NCBI RefSeq assembly: GCF_916715725.1
Contig: NZ_CAKAPD010000004.1
Coordinates: forward strand, 62,001-126,000
Direction: 5' to 3'
Length of the DNA stretch: 64,000 nucleotides
Source of the DNA: an uncultured Rothia sp.
GTDB lineage: Bacteria; Actinomycetota; Actinomycetes; Actinomycetales; Micrococcaceae
This document shows positions 52,859 through 61,426 of the stretch, in pieces. The notes beneath the pieces were generated by a model, which was given only the letters and a program-made list of their open reading frames with translations, did no database searches and was not told the origin of the DNA. Every line of letters starts with the position of its first letter. Positions within the stretch are counted from its first letter, which is position 1. The translations under genes were made by a program, and so were the position numbers.

Positions 52859-53940
52859 GCCTTAGTCAACTTTCGAGTGAGGAAAGAACGGAAGGATGCA
52901 GAAACCTTAGTTTCAATGGAAATATGCACCAGGTAGGCGAAGCAAACCACCAAAACCAATGCAATAATACGTGCCCCCCAGGGACCAGCCACCGGGTAGA
53001 ACAGATCCACCAGCATATAGCCGACCATAGCGTGGCCCAAGTACAGGGGGTAGGAAATACGTCCCAAGAAATTCAGCGGACCCTTTGCAAGTACCGGAAC
53101 GTTCTTCAGGTATACAACGATGAAGAACACCAGGCTAATCAGCGCCACACCGATTCCATGAGCAAGATCATGCATCAGCGCTGCGTTGAGGGAAGCCAGA
53201 ATTGCAAAGTACGGAATGTGCCAGGTGAACTTTCGATCATGACTGTACATGAAGAACATCATGCCCAGACTAAAGAGCGAAGAATGTTCCGCAACCGCAG
53301 CCCACACAATCATCTTCGGTGCTCCACCGAGAGAAGCCTCAGGGTGGAAAAGCAGACACAGAGCCGTACCGATAACCGACCAGGTAAGCAGAATCGTAGT
53401 CAGCTCCCCACGGTAAATCTTTCCCTTCCTGATAATCAGGTACAGGGCGACCATCACGTAGAACTGCAGTTCAACTGCCAGCGTCCAGTACACCTGATCC
53501 ACGTTATCCACACGCAGGAAGCGTTGCAACATCGTTGTGTTGATTAGGGTCTGCGGAATCGTAATATGGCGTCCGGGGTTTCCATAGATGAAATACACCA
53601 GCGCTGATACAGCCAGCGCAAACCAGTATGTCGGGTAAATACGAGAAAAACGCGAAACCGCGAACTTCAGTGCCGACCCGCTCTTGATAGCGCTGAGCAG
53701 GATTACAAAGCCAGAAATAATGAAGAAGAGCTGAACACCCAGCTCGCCCAGAGGAATATCGTAAGGCGAGGGGGCGGTTCGCGGGTAATTTTGAGTAGCC
53801 GGAATACCCAGGTGATAAATCACCACGGTAATAGCAGCCAGGCCACGGAACCCGTCTAGCTCCCGGAAACGCCCGGGAGTAATGAAATTCTGATCCAGAA
53901 TTTCACCCTCCCGAGCTTTTACGGTCTGAGACTTGGCCAT
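52855..53940 (-). CDS. acyltransferase 3 family protein
   Basis: 361 aa, about ten membrane segments. The family motif is FRELDGFRGLAAITVVIYHLG with the invariant Arg and His, followed by ELGVQLFFIISGFVI and FSRIYPTYWFAL. Such proteins O-acetylate (or otherwise acylate) surface glycans across the membrane. I choose ATG 53940, with an AGGAT box before it; the longer frame starts at a GTG (53961) that overlaps the end of the upstream NeuB-like gene. Probably acylates a sugar of the glycan made by this block. Confidence 0.87.
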   Translation of the reverse strand: MAKSQTVKAREGEILDQNFITPGRFRELDGFRGLAAITVVIYHLGIPATQNYPRTAPSPYDIPLGELGVQLFFIISGFVILLSAIKSGSALKFAVSRFSRIYPTYWFALAVSALVYFIYGNPGRHITIPQTLINTTMLQRFLRVDNVDQVYWTLAVELQFYVMVALYLIIRKGKIYRGELTTILLTWSVIGTALCLLFHPEASLGGAPKMIVWAAVAEHSSLFSLGMMFFMYSHDRKFTWHIPYFAILASLNAALMHDLAHGIGVALISLVFFIVVYLKNVPVLAKGPLNFLGRISYPLYLGHAMVGYMLVDLFYPVAGPWGARIIALVLVVCFAYLVHISIETKVSASFRSFLTRKLTKA

Positions 53941-53951
53941 AGACGCTAATC

Positions 53952-56195
53952 CTACAGCCACTTTTCGAGGCGGTCCAGTGCGGTGAAGAAGCCTTCACCG
54001 TTGTTGATGTGGCCCTGCCAGATTTCGGGAATGAAGGATGCCTTCGGCGCCAGCTCACGCAGCTGCTTACCCAGGGATGCCCAGTCGACATCGCCTTCGC
54101 CAACCTGAACGCCCTCACCGTCAACGCCGGTGCCGTCCACCAGGTGCAGGTGAATGGACAGCGGTGCCAGCTGCTCAACAGCCTCCGACAGCGGAATGTT
54201 CAGGAAGTTGCATGCAAGCATGGTGTGGGAGATATCCAGGCAGAGTGCGGTATCGAATGCACGCGAGAACTCTGCGGTGTCCTTCGGATCCAGGAACAGG
54301 TTGTGGTACTGCTGACCACCCATCAGCCAGGGGTACGGGGGCAGAGTCTGAGCAGCCAGGCGAACGCCGGATGCGTCCAGACGCTTCAGAGCCTCACCGA
54401 TACGCTCGTACTTCTCAGCACGTGCAGCAGCGGGGATGTGCTTGTCCTTGGTGAAGCCACCCATGGTCACAACCATGACCGGGTCCTCGTCTACGGTGAA
54501 GTAGCGGGTCAGGTCACGGGTGATGTCGATAGTGCGCTGGACCTCAGCGATGGAGCGCTCCCACACCTCAGGATCCTTGGACGCGAGGTCCACCAGGAAG
54601 TCACCTGCGAACAGGTCGGGCAGGTGGGTGGTGAAGCCCATGTCCAGCTTGGAGTCAAAGACGTCGTCGATGTTAATCTCGAGGTCCTTGTAGGAGAAGT
54701 GGAACTCCAGGAAGTCCGGCTTAGCCTCTTCAATCAGCGGCTTGTAGTCGTGGTAACGAACCGGCAGACCCCAGGGGCGGTCGAACTTGAAGTCGCGGCG
54801 GGTCACCAGGTCGTCCTTCAGGTCACCCTCGAAGAAGAACGAGCCTTCTTCAACGTCGCGCTGCATGGTGCGGCCCAGCAGCTGCGGCAGGTAGTTCGGC
54901 TGCAGACCGCGGCCGGGGGACTTCACAGCAACATCAGCCTCGGTCACGACCTCGCCCTTAGCGATGTGGCGGGTAGCAACCAGGGACTTTGCCAGGTTCA
55001 CGCGGTTCATCAGCTCACCGGTGGACACCTCGCGAGGAGCAGCAGAACCAATAGCGGTCTCAACCTCACGGATCTGCTGAACCATTGCCTTGAATTCCTC
55101 GGGCAGCAGGGAGACGGTGTGGTCGTTACCCTCGAGGGTCTTGTCGGTGGTGAAGTGCTTCTCGATAATCTTCGCGCCGCGAGCAACAGCAGCAATCGGC
55201 ACGTGGTAGCCACGCTCGTGGCCGGAGTAGCCGACCAGGCACTGACCGATTTCAGCCAGGCGGTCCATGTACGCAAGGTTGACGTCCTTGAAGGGTGCCG
55301 GGTATGCGGACTGGCACTGCAGCAGAGCGTAGGATGCGCCAGCGTTACGCAGCAGGGCAACCGACTCGCGGATTTCCTCTTCGCGGCTCATACCGGTGGA
55401 GACCAGCATGGGCAGGCCGCGGGAAGCCACGTCGCGCAGCAGCTCGTGGTTGGTCAGGTCGGCAGAAGCAATCTTCATGCCCTGGATACCGTAGTCAACC
55501 AGTGCCTGAACGGAGGGTGCGTCCCAGGGGGTGCACATGATGTCCATGTCGTGCTGCTTGACGTGGTCGAAGACCTCGTACATCTGGTCAACGGTCAGGG
55601 AGAAGCGGGACAGCAGGTCCAGGGTGTACTGAACGCCCAGGTCCTCACCTGCGGTTGCTGCGCCGCGCTGGCGGTACAGAGCGTCCATGTCGCGCAGCTG
55701 GAACTTCACAGCGTCCGCGCCGGACTCAACAGCCAGGTCCACCAGTTCCTTAGCGAAGTCAACGCTACCCTGGTGGTTGTTACCAATCTCAGCAATGATG
55801 AAGGAGGGGGAATCCTCGCTGATGGTGTGCTTACCAATGCGCAGAACGTCCTGCTCGTCCATTGCCAGCGCCACGAGGTGACCGCGCTCGTCGGTCAGCG
55901 GAACGTGGTTGATGCCCTTCGCGAAGTATCCGCGCAGGGTCTCGGGGTCAGCGTCAGCCGGTGCGGTCTGCGGGTTGGTGTTCGCAGCGTCCAGGGCGCT
56001 AGTCTCCAGGGATGCGGTCGGGTTAGCGATCAGCCAACGACGGAAGTCGCCGTCAGAGAGCGAACCACGCAGAATACCGGACTCGTTCACCAGGAAGATG
56101 ATGCGCTGGCCGTTAGCAGAAATCTTCTGCAGTGCGTTGAGAATCGGGTCTTCAGCGAAGACCACGTAGGGGGCAATATTGCGTTCAATAATCAC
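53952..56195 (-). CDS. CBS-NeuB-SAF-TIM barrel fusion, N-acetylneuraminate synthase family
   Basis: 747 aa with four parts. Residues 1-120 are a CBS pair (LVNESGILRGSLSDGDFRR; HVPLTDERGHLVAL). 131-385 is a NeuB synthase barrel: AEIGNNHQGS, VKFQ (163-166), KIASADL, STGM, GYSGHERG (322-329), and IIEKHFTTDKTLEGNDH (343-359). 404-460 is a SAF/antifreeze-like domain. From about 470 to the end comes a second TIM barrel of xylose-isomerase/AP-endonuclease type (VDGTGVDGEGVQVGEGDVDW). NeuB enzymes condense PEP with ManNAc-like sugars to sialic, legionaminic or pseudaminic acids; the exact product is open. GTG 56195 has AAAAGG upstream. Confidence 0.88.
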   Translation of the reverse strand: MIIERNIAPYVVFAEDPILNALQKISANGQRIIFLVNESGILRGSLSDGDFRRWLIANPTASLETSALDAANTNPQTAPADADPETLRGYFAKGINHVPLTDERGHLVALAMDEQDVLRIGKHTISEDSPSFIIAEIGNNHQGSVDFAKELVDLAVESGADAVKFQLRDMDALYRQRGAATAGEDLGVQYTLDLLSRFSLTVDQMYEVFDHVKQHDMDIMCTPWDAPSVQALVDYGIQGMKIASADLTNHELLRDVASRGLPMLVSTGMSREEEIRESVALLRNAGASYALLQCQSAYPAPFKDVNLAYMDRLAEIGQCLVGYSGHERGYHVPIAAVARGAKIIEKHFTTDKTLEGNDHTVSLLPEEFKAMVQQIREVETAIGSAAPREVSTGELMNRVNLAKSLVATRHIAKGEVVTEADVAVKSPGRGLQPNYLPQLLGRTMQRDVEEGSFFFEGDLKDDLVTRRDFKFDRPWGLPVRYHDYKPLIEEAKPDFLEFHFSYKDLEINIDDVFDSKLDMGFTTHLPDLFAGDFLVDLASKDPEVWERSIAEVQRTIDITRDLTRYFTVDEDPVMVVTMGGFTKDKHIPAAARAEKYERIGEALKRLDASGVRLAAQTLPPYPWLMGGQQYHNLFLDPKDTAEFSRAFDTALCLDISHTMLACNFLNIPLSEAVEQLAPLSIHLHLVDGTGVDGEGVQVGEGDVDWASLGKQLRELAPKASFIPEIWQGHINNGEGFFTALDRLEKWL

Positions 56196-56253
56196 GATTT
56201 TGACCTTTTCGTTTGAGTGTTTAGTTGAATGCCTGAGTGCCGGTCAAGCCGGG

Positions 56254-56277
56254 AGCGGCAGACGAGGTACTGCCGCT
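56254..56277 (-). other. hairpin between the CMP-nonulosonate synthetase and NeuB-like genes
   Basis: Perfect 8-bp arms (56254-56261 with 56270-56277). It sits in the 90-bp gap and could cause partial termination or RNA processing. Confidence 0.4.
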
Positions 56278-56285
56278 GGTGAAGG

Positions 56286-57014
56286 TTACTTGCCTTCGGC
56301 CAGGATCTGAGTGAGCTGGTGCTCTGCCACGGAGAAGTCAATCGGTGCATCAATGTCGACGCCCTCGACCTCGTCCAGCATGAACAAGTCAATGGTACCG
56401 CCGGGGTAACCCGCAAGGCGGTTGTGGTGGTCCATGTACACGTGAGTCTTGGTGATGTACATCGAGCCGTTCTCGCGGTAGCGGAAGGTTTCCTTGGTCA
56501 GCTCCTGGCGGCGCGGGCGAGCCATAATCTCGAACGCTGCGGTGGGCTCACCGTCAGCGTGCCAAGTCCAGATGAACGGACCAATCGGAATCACACCGAC
56601 CATGGAGTCCTTACCGTTCTCCGCAAACTGGCGGACCGCACGAGCCAGAGTACCGGGCAGACGCACCGGGCTGGTTGCCTGCAGCAGCATGACAGCCTCG
56701 GGTTCCCAACCGTTTTCGGTGTAGAACTCGATGGCGTGCTCGATGACCGGCTCGGTTGCAGTGGTGTCTTCAGCCAGGTGTGCCGGACGAATGAACGGTA
56801 CCTCAGCACCGTACTCGCGGGCGATATCAGCCAGCTCAGCATCGTCGGTGGAGAGGACAACACGCAGCTCGTGCTCGCCGGCTACTTCTTCCTTAGCAGC
56901 CAGTGCCTGCTCGATGGTCCATGCGACCAGCGGCTTACCCGCGATGGGGCGCAGGTTCTTACGCGGAATGCCCTTTGAGCCACCGCGCACGGGGATGACG
57001 CAGAGAATACGCAT
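56286..57014 (-). CDS. CMP-nonulosonic acid synthetase (acylneuraminate cytidylyltransferase, NeuA family)
   Basis: 242 aa. IPVRGGSKGIPRKNLRPIAGKP (7-28) is the CTP-binding motif, LQATSPVRLPGTLARAV the second, and the metal/substrate region RYRENGSMYITK and DIDAPIDFSVAE the third. It activates a nonulosonic acid with CTP to the CMP-sugar. It stands directly upstream of the NeuB-like gene and directly downstream of an unrecognised GT-B-like gene that it overlaps by one base (TAATG). No NeuC-type epimerase is seen in this window, so the ManNAc-like precursor must be made elsewhere. Confidence 0.9.
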   Translation of the reverse strand: MRILCVIPVRGGSKGIPRKNLRPIAGKPLVAWTIEQALAAKEEVAGEHELRVVLSTDDAELADIAREYGAEVPFIRPAHLAEDTTATEPVIEHAIEFYTENGWEPEAVMLLQATSPVRLPGTLARAVRQFAENGKDSMVGVIPIGPFIWTWHADGEPTAAFEIMARPRRQELTKETFRYRENGSMYITKTHVYMDHHNRLAGYPGGTIDLFMLDEVEGVDIDAPIDFSVAEHQLTQILAEGK

Positions 57015-58114
57015 TATGCCTCCAAAGTTTCAATCATGAGTTCAGCGATACGCTGTGCCGGTTCTTTCTTCGGCTGAACCGGTGCCGGGGTCGGTTCCTG
57101 ACCCCACTGGTTCATGCCGTAGCGGTCCCAGAATTCCACAAGCCATGCCGGCGGTGCCGGGTGGTAAACCCACGCCGGGATACCGCGGATTGCAGCCTCC
57201 AAAACACCGGTAGAGAAGATGGACACCACCGGGTTTGGCACCTCGTTCAGCGGAGTGCCGGAGCGGTCAATGCGGATGCCTTCCTTCTCCCACAGCTTGT
57301 GGGTCAGCACCGACAGCTTGTCCTTCTCGCTCGGGTGCGGGCGGTAGGTTCCACCAAACTTCTTCAAGAAGGAGTGCGAAGCGTACGCGAAGGATGCGCG
57401 CGGCAGTTCCGCACCGTGCATCTGTCCCAGGAAAATCGGTTCCAGGTCGTTCTGCTTCTGCGCTTCAGCACCGGCAGCTTTCTGTGCCGCCAGGTAGAGT
57501 AGCTGCGAACCCACCGCGTGAGTGGTGACATCGCGGCGACCCGATGCCCAGAACTGGGCGTCCGCTTCGCTGAAAGCCAGCAGGGTGCATCCAACCGGTA
57601 GCGGCGGTGCCTGAGGCACCAGCAGGCCGTGCTGAACAACCCAGTACTCAGCGCCAATCGCGCGAGAGAACTCATAGGCTGCCGCACCGCGTGCCAGGTA
57701 ATGACCAAGGGAAAGAACCACGCGCACACCGGGCAGGAGCCCCTGCAGCTGGTCGCCCGTCACTTCCTGCTCGGTCCAGGCATCACGGCCGTAACGCTCG
57801 GTGGCGTACTGGCCGTTGAGGTACTCCGAGGCGTCCTCGGGGACCCACAGGGCCACGCCCACGTTCTCGAGGTACTTGAGCGGCTCCAGCAGGGAGTTAC
57901 GGCTCGTCGGGGAGAAAGAATCGAGCACGATGAGCACGCGGGGTACAGCGCCGCGGGTGTAGAGAACACCGCCAACAGGTGCTTCCTGTTCAGCCGCGCC
58001 CCCGCGCAGACGTCCGATAAGGCTGCGGGCCTCGCCCTTAGCCCAACGCAGGGTATTCTGGCGCTTCTGCCAGGCGGCCCATGCATCAATGTCGAGGGGA
58101 TAGGTTAGGCCCAT
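57014..58114 (-). CDS. unrecognised GT-B-like protein, candidate nonulosonic acid transferase
   Basis: 366 aa, no signal peptide or membrane segment. I do not recognise the family. What can be seen is a GT-B-like pattern: VLIVLDSFSPTSRNSLLEPLKYL at the start of domain one, and in domain two a GGTYRPHPSEKDKLS segment followed by VVSIFSTGVLEAAIRGIPAWVYHP. An HP motif and a Ser/Thr-rich loop before a helix are typical of polysialyltransferase-type and capsule Kdo-type transferases that use CMP-sugars. Together with its coupling to the NeuA-like gene this makes a CMP-nonulosonate transferase likely. An inference only; no catalytic residue is proved. Overlaps the upstream gene by 10 bp. Confidence 0.55.
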   Translation of the reverse strand: MGLTYPLDIDAWAAWQKRQNTLRWAKGEARSLIGRLRGGAAEQEAPVGGVLYTRGAVPRVLIVLDSFSPTSRNSLLEPLKYLENVGVALWVPEDASEYLNGQYATERYGRDAWTEQEVTGDQLQGLLPGVRVVLSLGHYLARGAAAYEFSRAIGAEYWVVQHGLLVPQAPPLPVGCTLLAFSEADAQFWASGRRDVTTHAVGSQLLYLAAQKAAGAEAQKQNDLEPIFLGQMHGAELPRASFAYASHSFLKKFGGTYRPHPSEKDKLSVLTHKLWEKEGIRIDRSGTPLNEVPNPVVSIFSTGVLEAAIRGIPAWVYHPAPPAWLVEFWDRYGMNQWGQEPTPAPVQPKKEPAQRIAELMIETLEA

Positions 58115-59103
58115 AGCTGCTCCAAAATCTTGACGCGCTGATCAAAGGTGTGCTCGGCCAGAGTACGCTTCTGACCGGCTTCACGAATCTTTCGCGCCCA
58201 CTTCGGGTCACGGAAAATGCGGGTACAAATCTCGATGAGCTCATCGATGCTCTCGTACACCAAAACCTCTTCACCCGGAATGTAGTAGCGGTCCACGTCG
58301 GGGCGGTCAATCACCTGCAGGGCGCCAACGCCGGGCGCCTCGAAGGTACGCATGGTGAAGCCATCCTGGTTATTGTGGATGTTCAGCGTTGCCGGGGAGG
58401 ACGCCATAATGCCGTACGCCTCGGAGCGGTCGATGTCGCGGCCGGCGGGAACACCGGAGTCCTTGAACTGCTTGGTGCGCAGAATATCGTAGGGGTGACG
58501 CGACCAGGCACGGCCGTACGCGCGAACCGGCAGACCGGCGGCGACGAGGGCCTGCAGGGTCTCCTCACGGTTGGGGTACTTAGCGCCCACGAAGTTGATG
58601 GAGTCCTCGCGCATGGGGACAACCGGGCAGTGGGTGTCGTAGGCGTTAGGCATGTCGAGTACCTCGAAACCCTGCTCACGCAGGTGCTGCGCATCCAGCG
58701 GGCTGTAGCTTGCCAGCGCGCCCAGGTGGTGCAGGTCCTCTTCGGTGTAGCTCATGCGGCGCATTTCGTCGTAGAGCCAGGTGCCGTAGCGAACACCGGA
58801 AGTCTCCAGCAGGTCCCACCATTCGCGGGAGAGCATATCGCCCTTAATGACCAGCACAATATCGGGGCGGAACTCGTTGAAAGCGTCAATAGCCTTACGG
58901 GTTGCCTGCGCTGCGAAGCTTTCGGGGCGGTACTTCTCGGGCAGCTCGTGGGCAAGCTTGTTGAGGATACGCTCGGGCAGAGTACCCGGCGCATCGTAGA
59001 TGTGGGTGCGCACTTCGTATCCGTGCACTTCCAGAGATGCCTGAATTGCCTTCCAGTACCCGTGGAATGCGGGCGAGAGCAGTAGAAGTTTGGGCTGAGT
59101 CAT
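58105..59103 (-). CDS. CgeB-like glycosyltransferase
   Basis: 332 aa, GT-B fold. KLLLLSPAFHGYWKAIQASLE starts domain one, DIVLVIKGDML closes it, then VRYGTWLYDEMRRM. Domain two has INFVGAKYPNREETLQAL and the C-terminal Glyco_trans_1_2 signature TMRTFEAPGVGALQVIDR. This matches the CgeB/DUF3880 group found in spore-coat and capsule loci. It begins the minus-strand run through the NeuA- and NeuB-like genes to the Wzy-like gene. The ATG at 59103 lacks a good ribosome-binding site. Confidence 0.8.
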   Translation of the reverse strand: MTQPKLLLLSPAFHGYWKAIQASLEVHGYEVRTHIYDAPGTLPERILNKLAHELPEKYRPESFAAQATRKAIDAFNEFRPDIVLVIKGDMLSREWWDLLETSGVRYGTWLYDEMRRMSYTEEDLHHLGALASYSPLDAQHLREQGFEVLDMPNAYDTHCPVVPMREDSINFVGAKYPNREETLQALVAAGLPVRAYGRAWSRHPYDILRTKQFKDSGVPAGRDIDRSEAYGIMASSPATLNIHNNQDGFTMRTFEAPGVGALQVIDRPDVDRYYIPGEEVLVYESIDELIEICTRIFRDPKWARKIREAGQKRTLAEHTFDQRVKILEQLWA

Positions 59104-59247
59104 ATGAGGATTGAATCCTGTCGGCGTTTGCTATACGAACCCGCAGGGTAAAACCGTGCGGTGCTATGTGTTGGAGTGAAGAGGAACGGAAAGTTTCACC
59201 TAGAACTTGAGGCAAAACATACCTACTGAAATTTTACAACGAAAGCA

Positions 59248-59284
59248 GGAGACGACACACTCGAGTGCACTGTGTCGCCTCCTA
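59248..59284 (-). terminator. terminator upstream of the CgeB-like operon
   Basis: Arms 59248-59260 and 59272-59284 pair over 13 bp on the minus strand with one G-U. It ends the transcript of the GT2 gene 59362-60282, so the CgeB-like operon must start from its own promoter within 59104-59247. Confidence 0.65.
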
Positions 59285-59361
59285 CGTTCTATATGTGCCT
59301 TCTGTGATGTCGCGTTCAAAATCTTGCGTAACTACCGCTGTAGATCCCGCACGTTTCGCGT

Positions 59362-60282
59362 CTAATTCTCGCGGCGCTCTGCCTTGGCGATACGCTCCAG
59401 CTCGGTGGCGAGAAAGCCACGAGCATCCACGTCCTTATTGCGCAGGCCGCGTACCGAGTTCACCAGGAAGTTCGCGTAGCTGGTAGCACGCAGAGCAACA
59501 GCAAGTTTCTTCTCCCAGCCCCACTTATCCGCATAAATGAAACGAGCAGTGGTCAGCCACTGTACACGACGCTCAGAAGGCGAAGATCCGCCACCCTCGT
59601 GGGTTACAGTCACCGAAGGAATCAGGTAACGGTCCACGCCAGCGTTCGAGAGGCGATACTGGAAGTCCACCTCTTCACTGTTCATGTAGAAACGCTCATC
59701 CATGCCGCCAAGGCGGTTGAAGGTCGCGCGAGGAACAACCATGCACGCACCCATAACCCAGTCGACCTTCGCGTCCGAGGTGCCGGTGCAGGCCTCAACA
59801 TCGTGGCCAACACCGCGGTGCCACCAGTTGGTCGGCTTGAAACGAGCCAGCGGGGTGAACCATTCCCATGCCACATGTGCCGCGGTGGGGAACTTGCGAG
59901 CCACCCACTGCTGCTTGCCGTCGTGGCCAATAATCTGCGGGCTAGCCAGGATCTCGCCGTGGCGTTCCACGGCTGCAAGCATACGCGAGACGAAGCTGTT
60001 ATCCAGCTCCAGGTCGCTGTTGAGGATGAAAACCCATTCACCGGTCGCGGCAGCAACACCGGAGTTCACAGCCTTACCGAAACCACCGTTGACGGGGCGG
60101 CGAACCACGGTCACACCCTCAACCTCGGGGAAGGGGGTGGGAGAAACATCATCAGAGACAATAATCTCGATATCGGCGGGGTCAATGCCCTGCTGAGTAC
60201 GCAGAGTGTCAATAATGGCAAGAACCGGTTCCGGCTCGCCGTAGAAAGGAATAACCGCAGAAACGCGGGGAAGGAAGGTCAT
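59362..60282 (-). CDS. family 2 glycosyltransferase
   Basis: 306 aa, GT-A fold. RVSAVIPFYGEPEPVLAII begins the fold, VSDDVSPTPFPE and FILNSDLELDNSFV carry the donor-binding acidic residues, and MGACMVVPRATFNRLGGMDERFYMNSEEVDFQYRL is the rhamnosyl/galactofuranosyl-transferase-type C-part. The layout is that of GT2 proteins like the rhamnosyltransferases, which would fit the rml genes, but the donor is not proved. A weak AGAAAG box precedes ATG 60282. Divergent from the fucosyltransferase-like gene. Confidence 0.86.
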   Translation of the reverse strand: MTFLPRVSAVIPFYGEPEPVLAIIDTLRTQQGIDPADIEIIVSDDVSPTPFPEVEGVTVVRRPVNGGFGKAVNSGVAAATGEWVFILNSDLELDNSFVSRMLAAVERHGEILASPQIIGHDGKQQWVARKFPTAAHVAWEWFTPLARFKPTNWWHRGVGHDVEACTGTSDAKVDWVMGACMVVPRATFNRLGGMDERFYMNSEEVDFQYRLSNAGVDRYLIPSVTVTHEGGGSSPSERRVQWLTTARFIYADKWGWEKKLAVALRATSYANFLVNSVRGLRNKDVDARGFLATELERIAKAERREN

Positions 60283-60463
60283 GTATTACAATCTTTCTTG
60301 AGTGAGAGGGATAATAGAAACCACCGTAGCGGTGGGTGCTATCGTCTCTAGGATTATACAACTTCACTACTTTTTCAGCTGCACTTTTCGATTACCTATA
60401 CAGGTAACAAATACTCACCCACTATCAACTCGCCATCTTACACATTCGAAAGGGGACTTTCTC

Positions 60464-61426
60464 GTGGATTCTGATATCCAACCCATCAATGAATCAGAAA
60501 GGGTCGCCGTATACACTGTTCAGCAACCCGCTTTCAAACGTGCTGTCACTGCAGCTTACAGCTCTATTCGCCATAAGTATTTGGGGAAATATATTAACCT
60601 TCTACGTCGCGGTGAAAAATTTATTCTCCTTTCCTACCCTATCTCCCGGGGAGGCAATTGGCTGTATCTATGGGCCCGCGCTGCGACTCTGCGCCATCAC
60701 GGTACCGATAAAGCATCTTTGCTCTACGGTCCCGGTATGGAGGCATGGACCGAGGAATTCCCGAAACTTGCCTCTATTACGGCTCCTTTGTCAGAGTACA
60801 CGTTCTTCACCCGCCGTAGCGGCTACTTCCCGACGGATATTGAGAAAGATATCAGCGAAGAAGATTTGCACTTTTTTATTCGCGAATATCTTCTTTCTTC
60901 AGAGGCCTTTAGTGAGCGCCTTGCAAGAATGCAGAATGTAGTGGATGAAAATTCTCTCGTCATTAATGTTCGCCGAGGCGATTACTATTCCGTGCCTCAA
61001 ATTAGTGAGGTTTTCGGAATTGATACGGTGACCTATGTGGAGGAAGCACTGAAGAAGCTTCAGGATACCGTTACTCCTTCAAAAATTATTTTTGTATCAG
61101 ATGATCTTCAGTGGTGCGAGGAAAATCTCTCACATCTGAGCTCAGTTGCGCCCTGCATTTTCGAAAAGCAGGGATCTGGCATGTTCGATGACCTGGCCCT
61201 TGTGGCTAGCGCGCCTTACCTGATTCTAACCAATACGACCTTCGGCTATTGGGGGGCTTACATCGGTGAGTTGTTAGCTCAGAAGGTTGTCCTTTCCCCT
61301 GATATTCATCAAGTTATTCCTGTAGACGATCGTGCCTATCAGAGCCGCCCAAAGATGCACCGCACTCATTGGGTTGCTGTGCATCATCCCGAAGGTAAAA
61401 ACTGGATTACGGGTGAACTGCTGTGA
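60464..61426 (+). CDS. alpha-1,2-fucosyltransferase-like protein (GT11)
   Basis: 320 aa. The GT11 hallmarks are LVINVRRGDYY (165-175), IIFVSDDLQWCEENL (208-222) and LTNTTFGYWGAYIG (255-268); the Arg-Arg-Gly-Asp-Tyr binds the GDP-sugar. The family transfers fucose (or related 6-deoxyhexoses) in alpha-1,2 linkage, yet no GDP-fucose genes are in the window. The frame extends 54 codons further up but without coding character; GTG 60464 has AAAGGGGAC before it. Codon use and base composition are clearly more AT-rich than the surrounding genes. Coupled to the next gene by GTGA overlap. Confidence 0.85.
   Translation: MDSDIQPINESERVAVYTVQQPAFKRAVTAAYSSIRHKYLGKYINLLRRGEKFILLSYPISRGGNWLYLWARAATLRHHGTDKASLLYGPGMEAWTEEFPKLASITAPLSEYTFFTRRSGYFPTDIEKDISEEDLHFFIREYLLSSEAFSERLARMQNVVDENSLVINVRRGDYYSVPQISEVFGIDTVTYVEEALKKLQDTVTPSKIIFVSDDLQWCEENLSHLSSVAPCIFEKQGSGMFDDLALVASAPYLILTNTTFGYWGAYIGELLAQKVVLSPDIHQVIPVDDRAYQSRPKMHRTHWVAVHHPEGKNWITGELL

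Noticed and set aside
54009..56216. 735-codon open frame on the plus strand
   Set aside because: Antisense shadow of the NeuB-like fusion, which has all synthase motifs on the minus strand.
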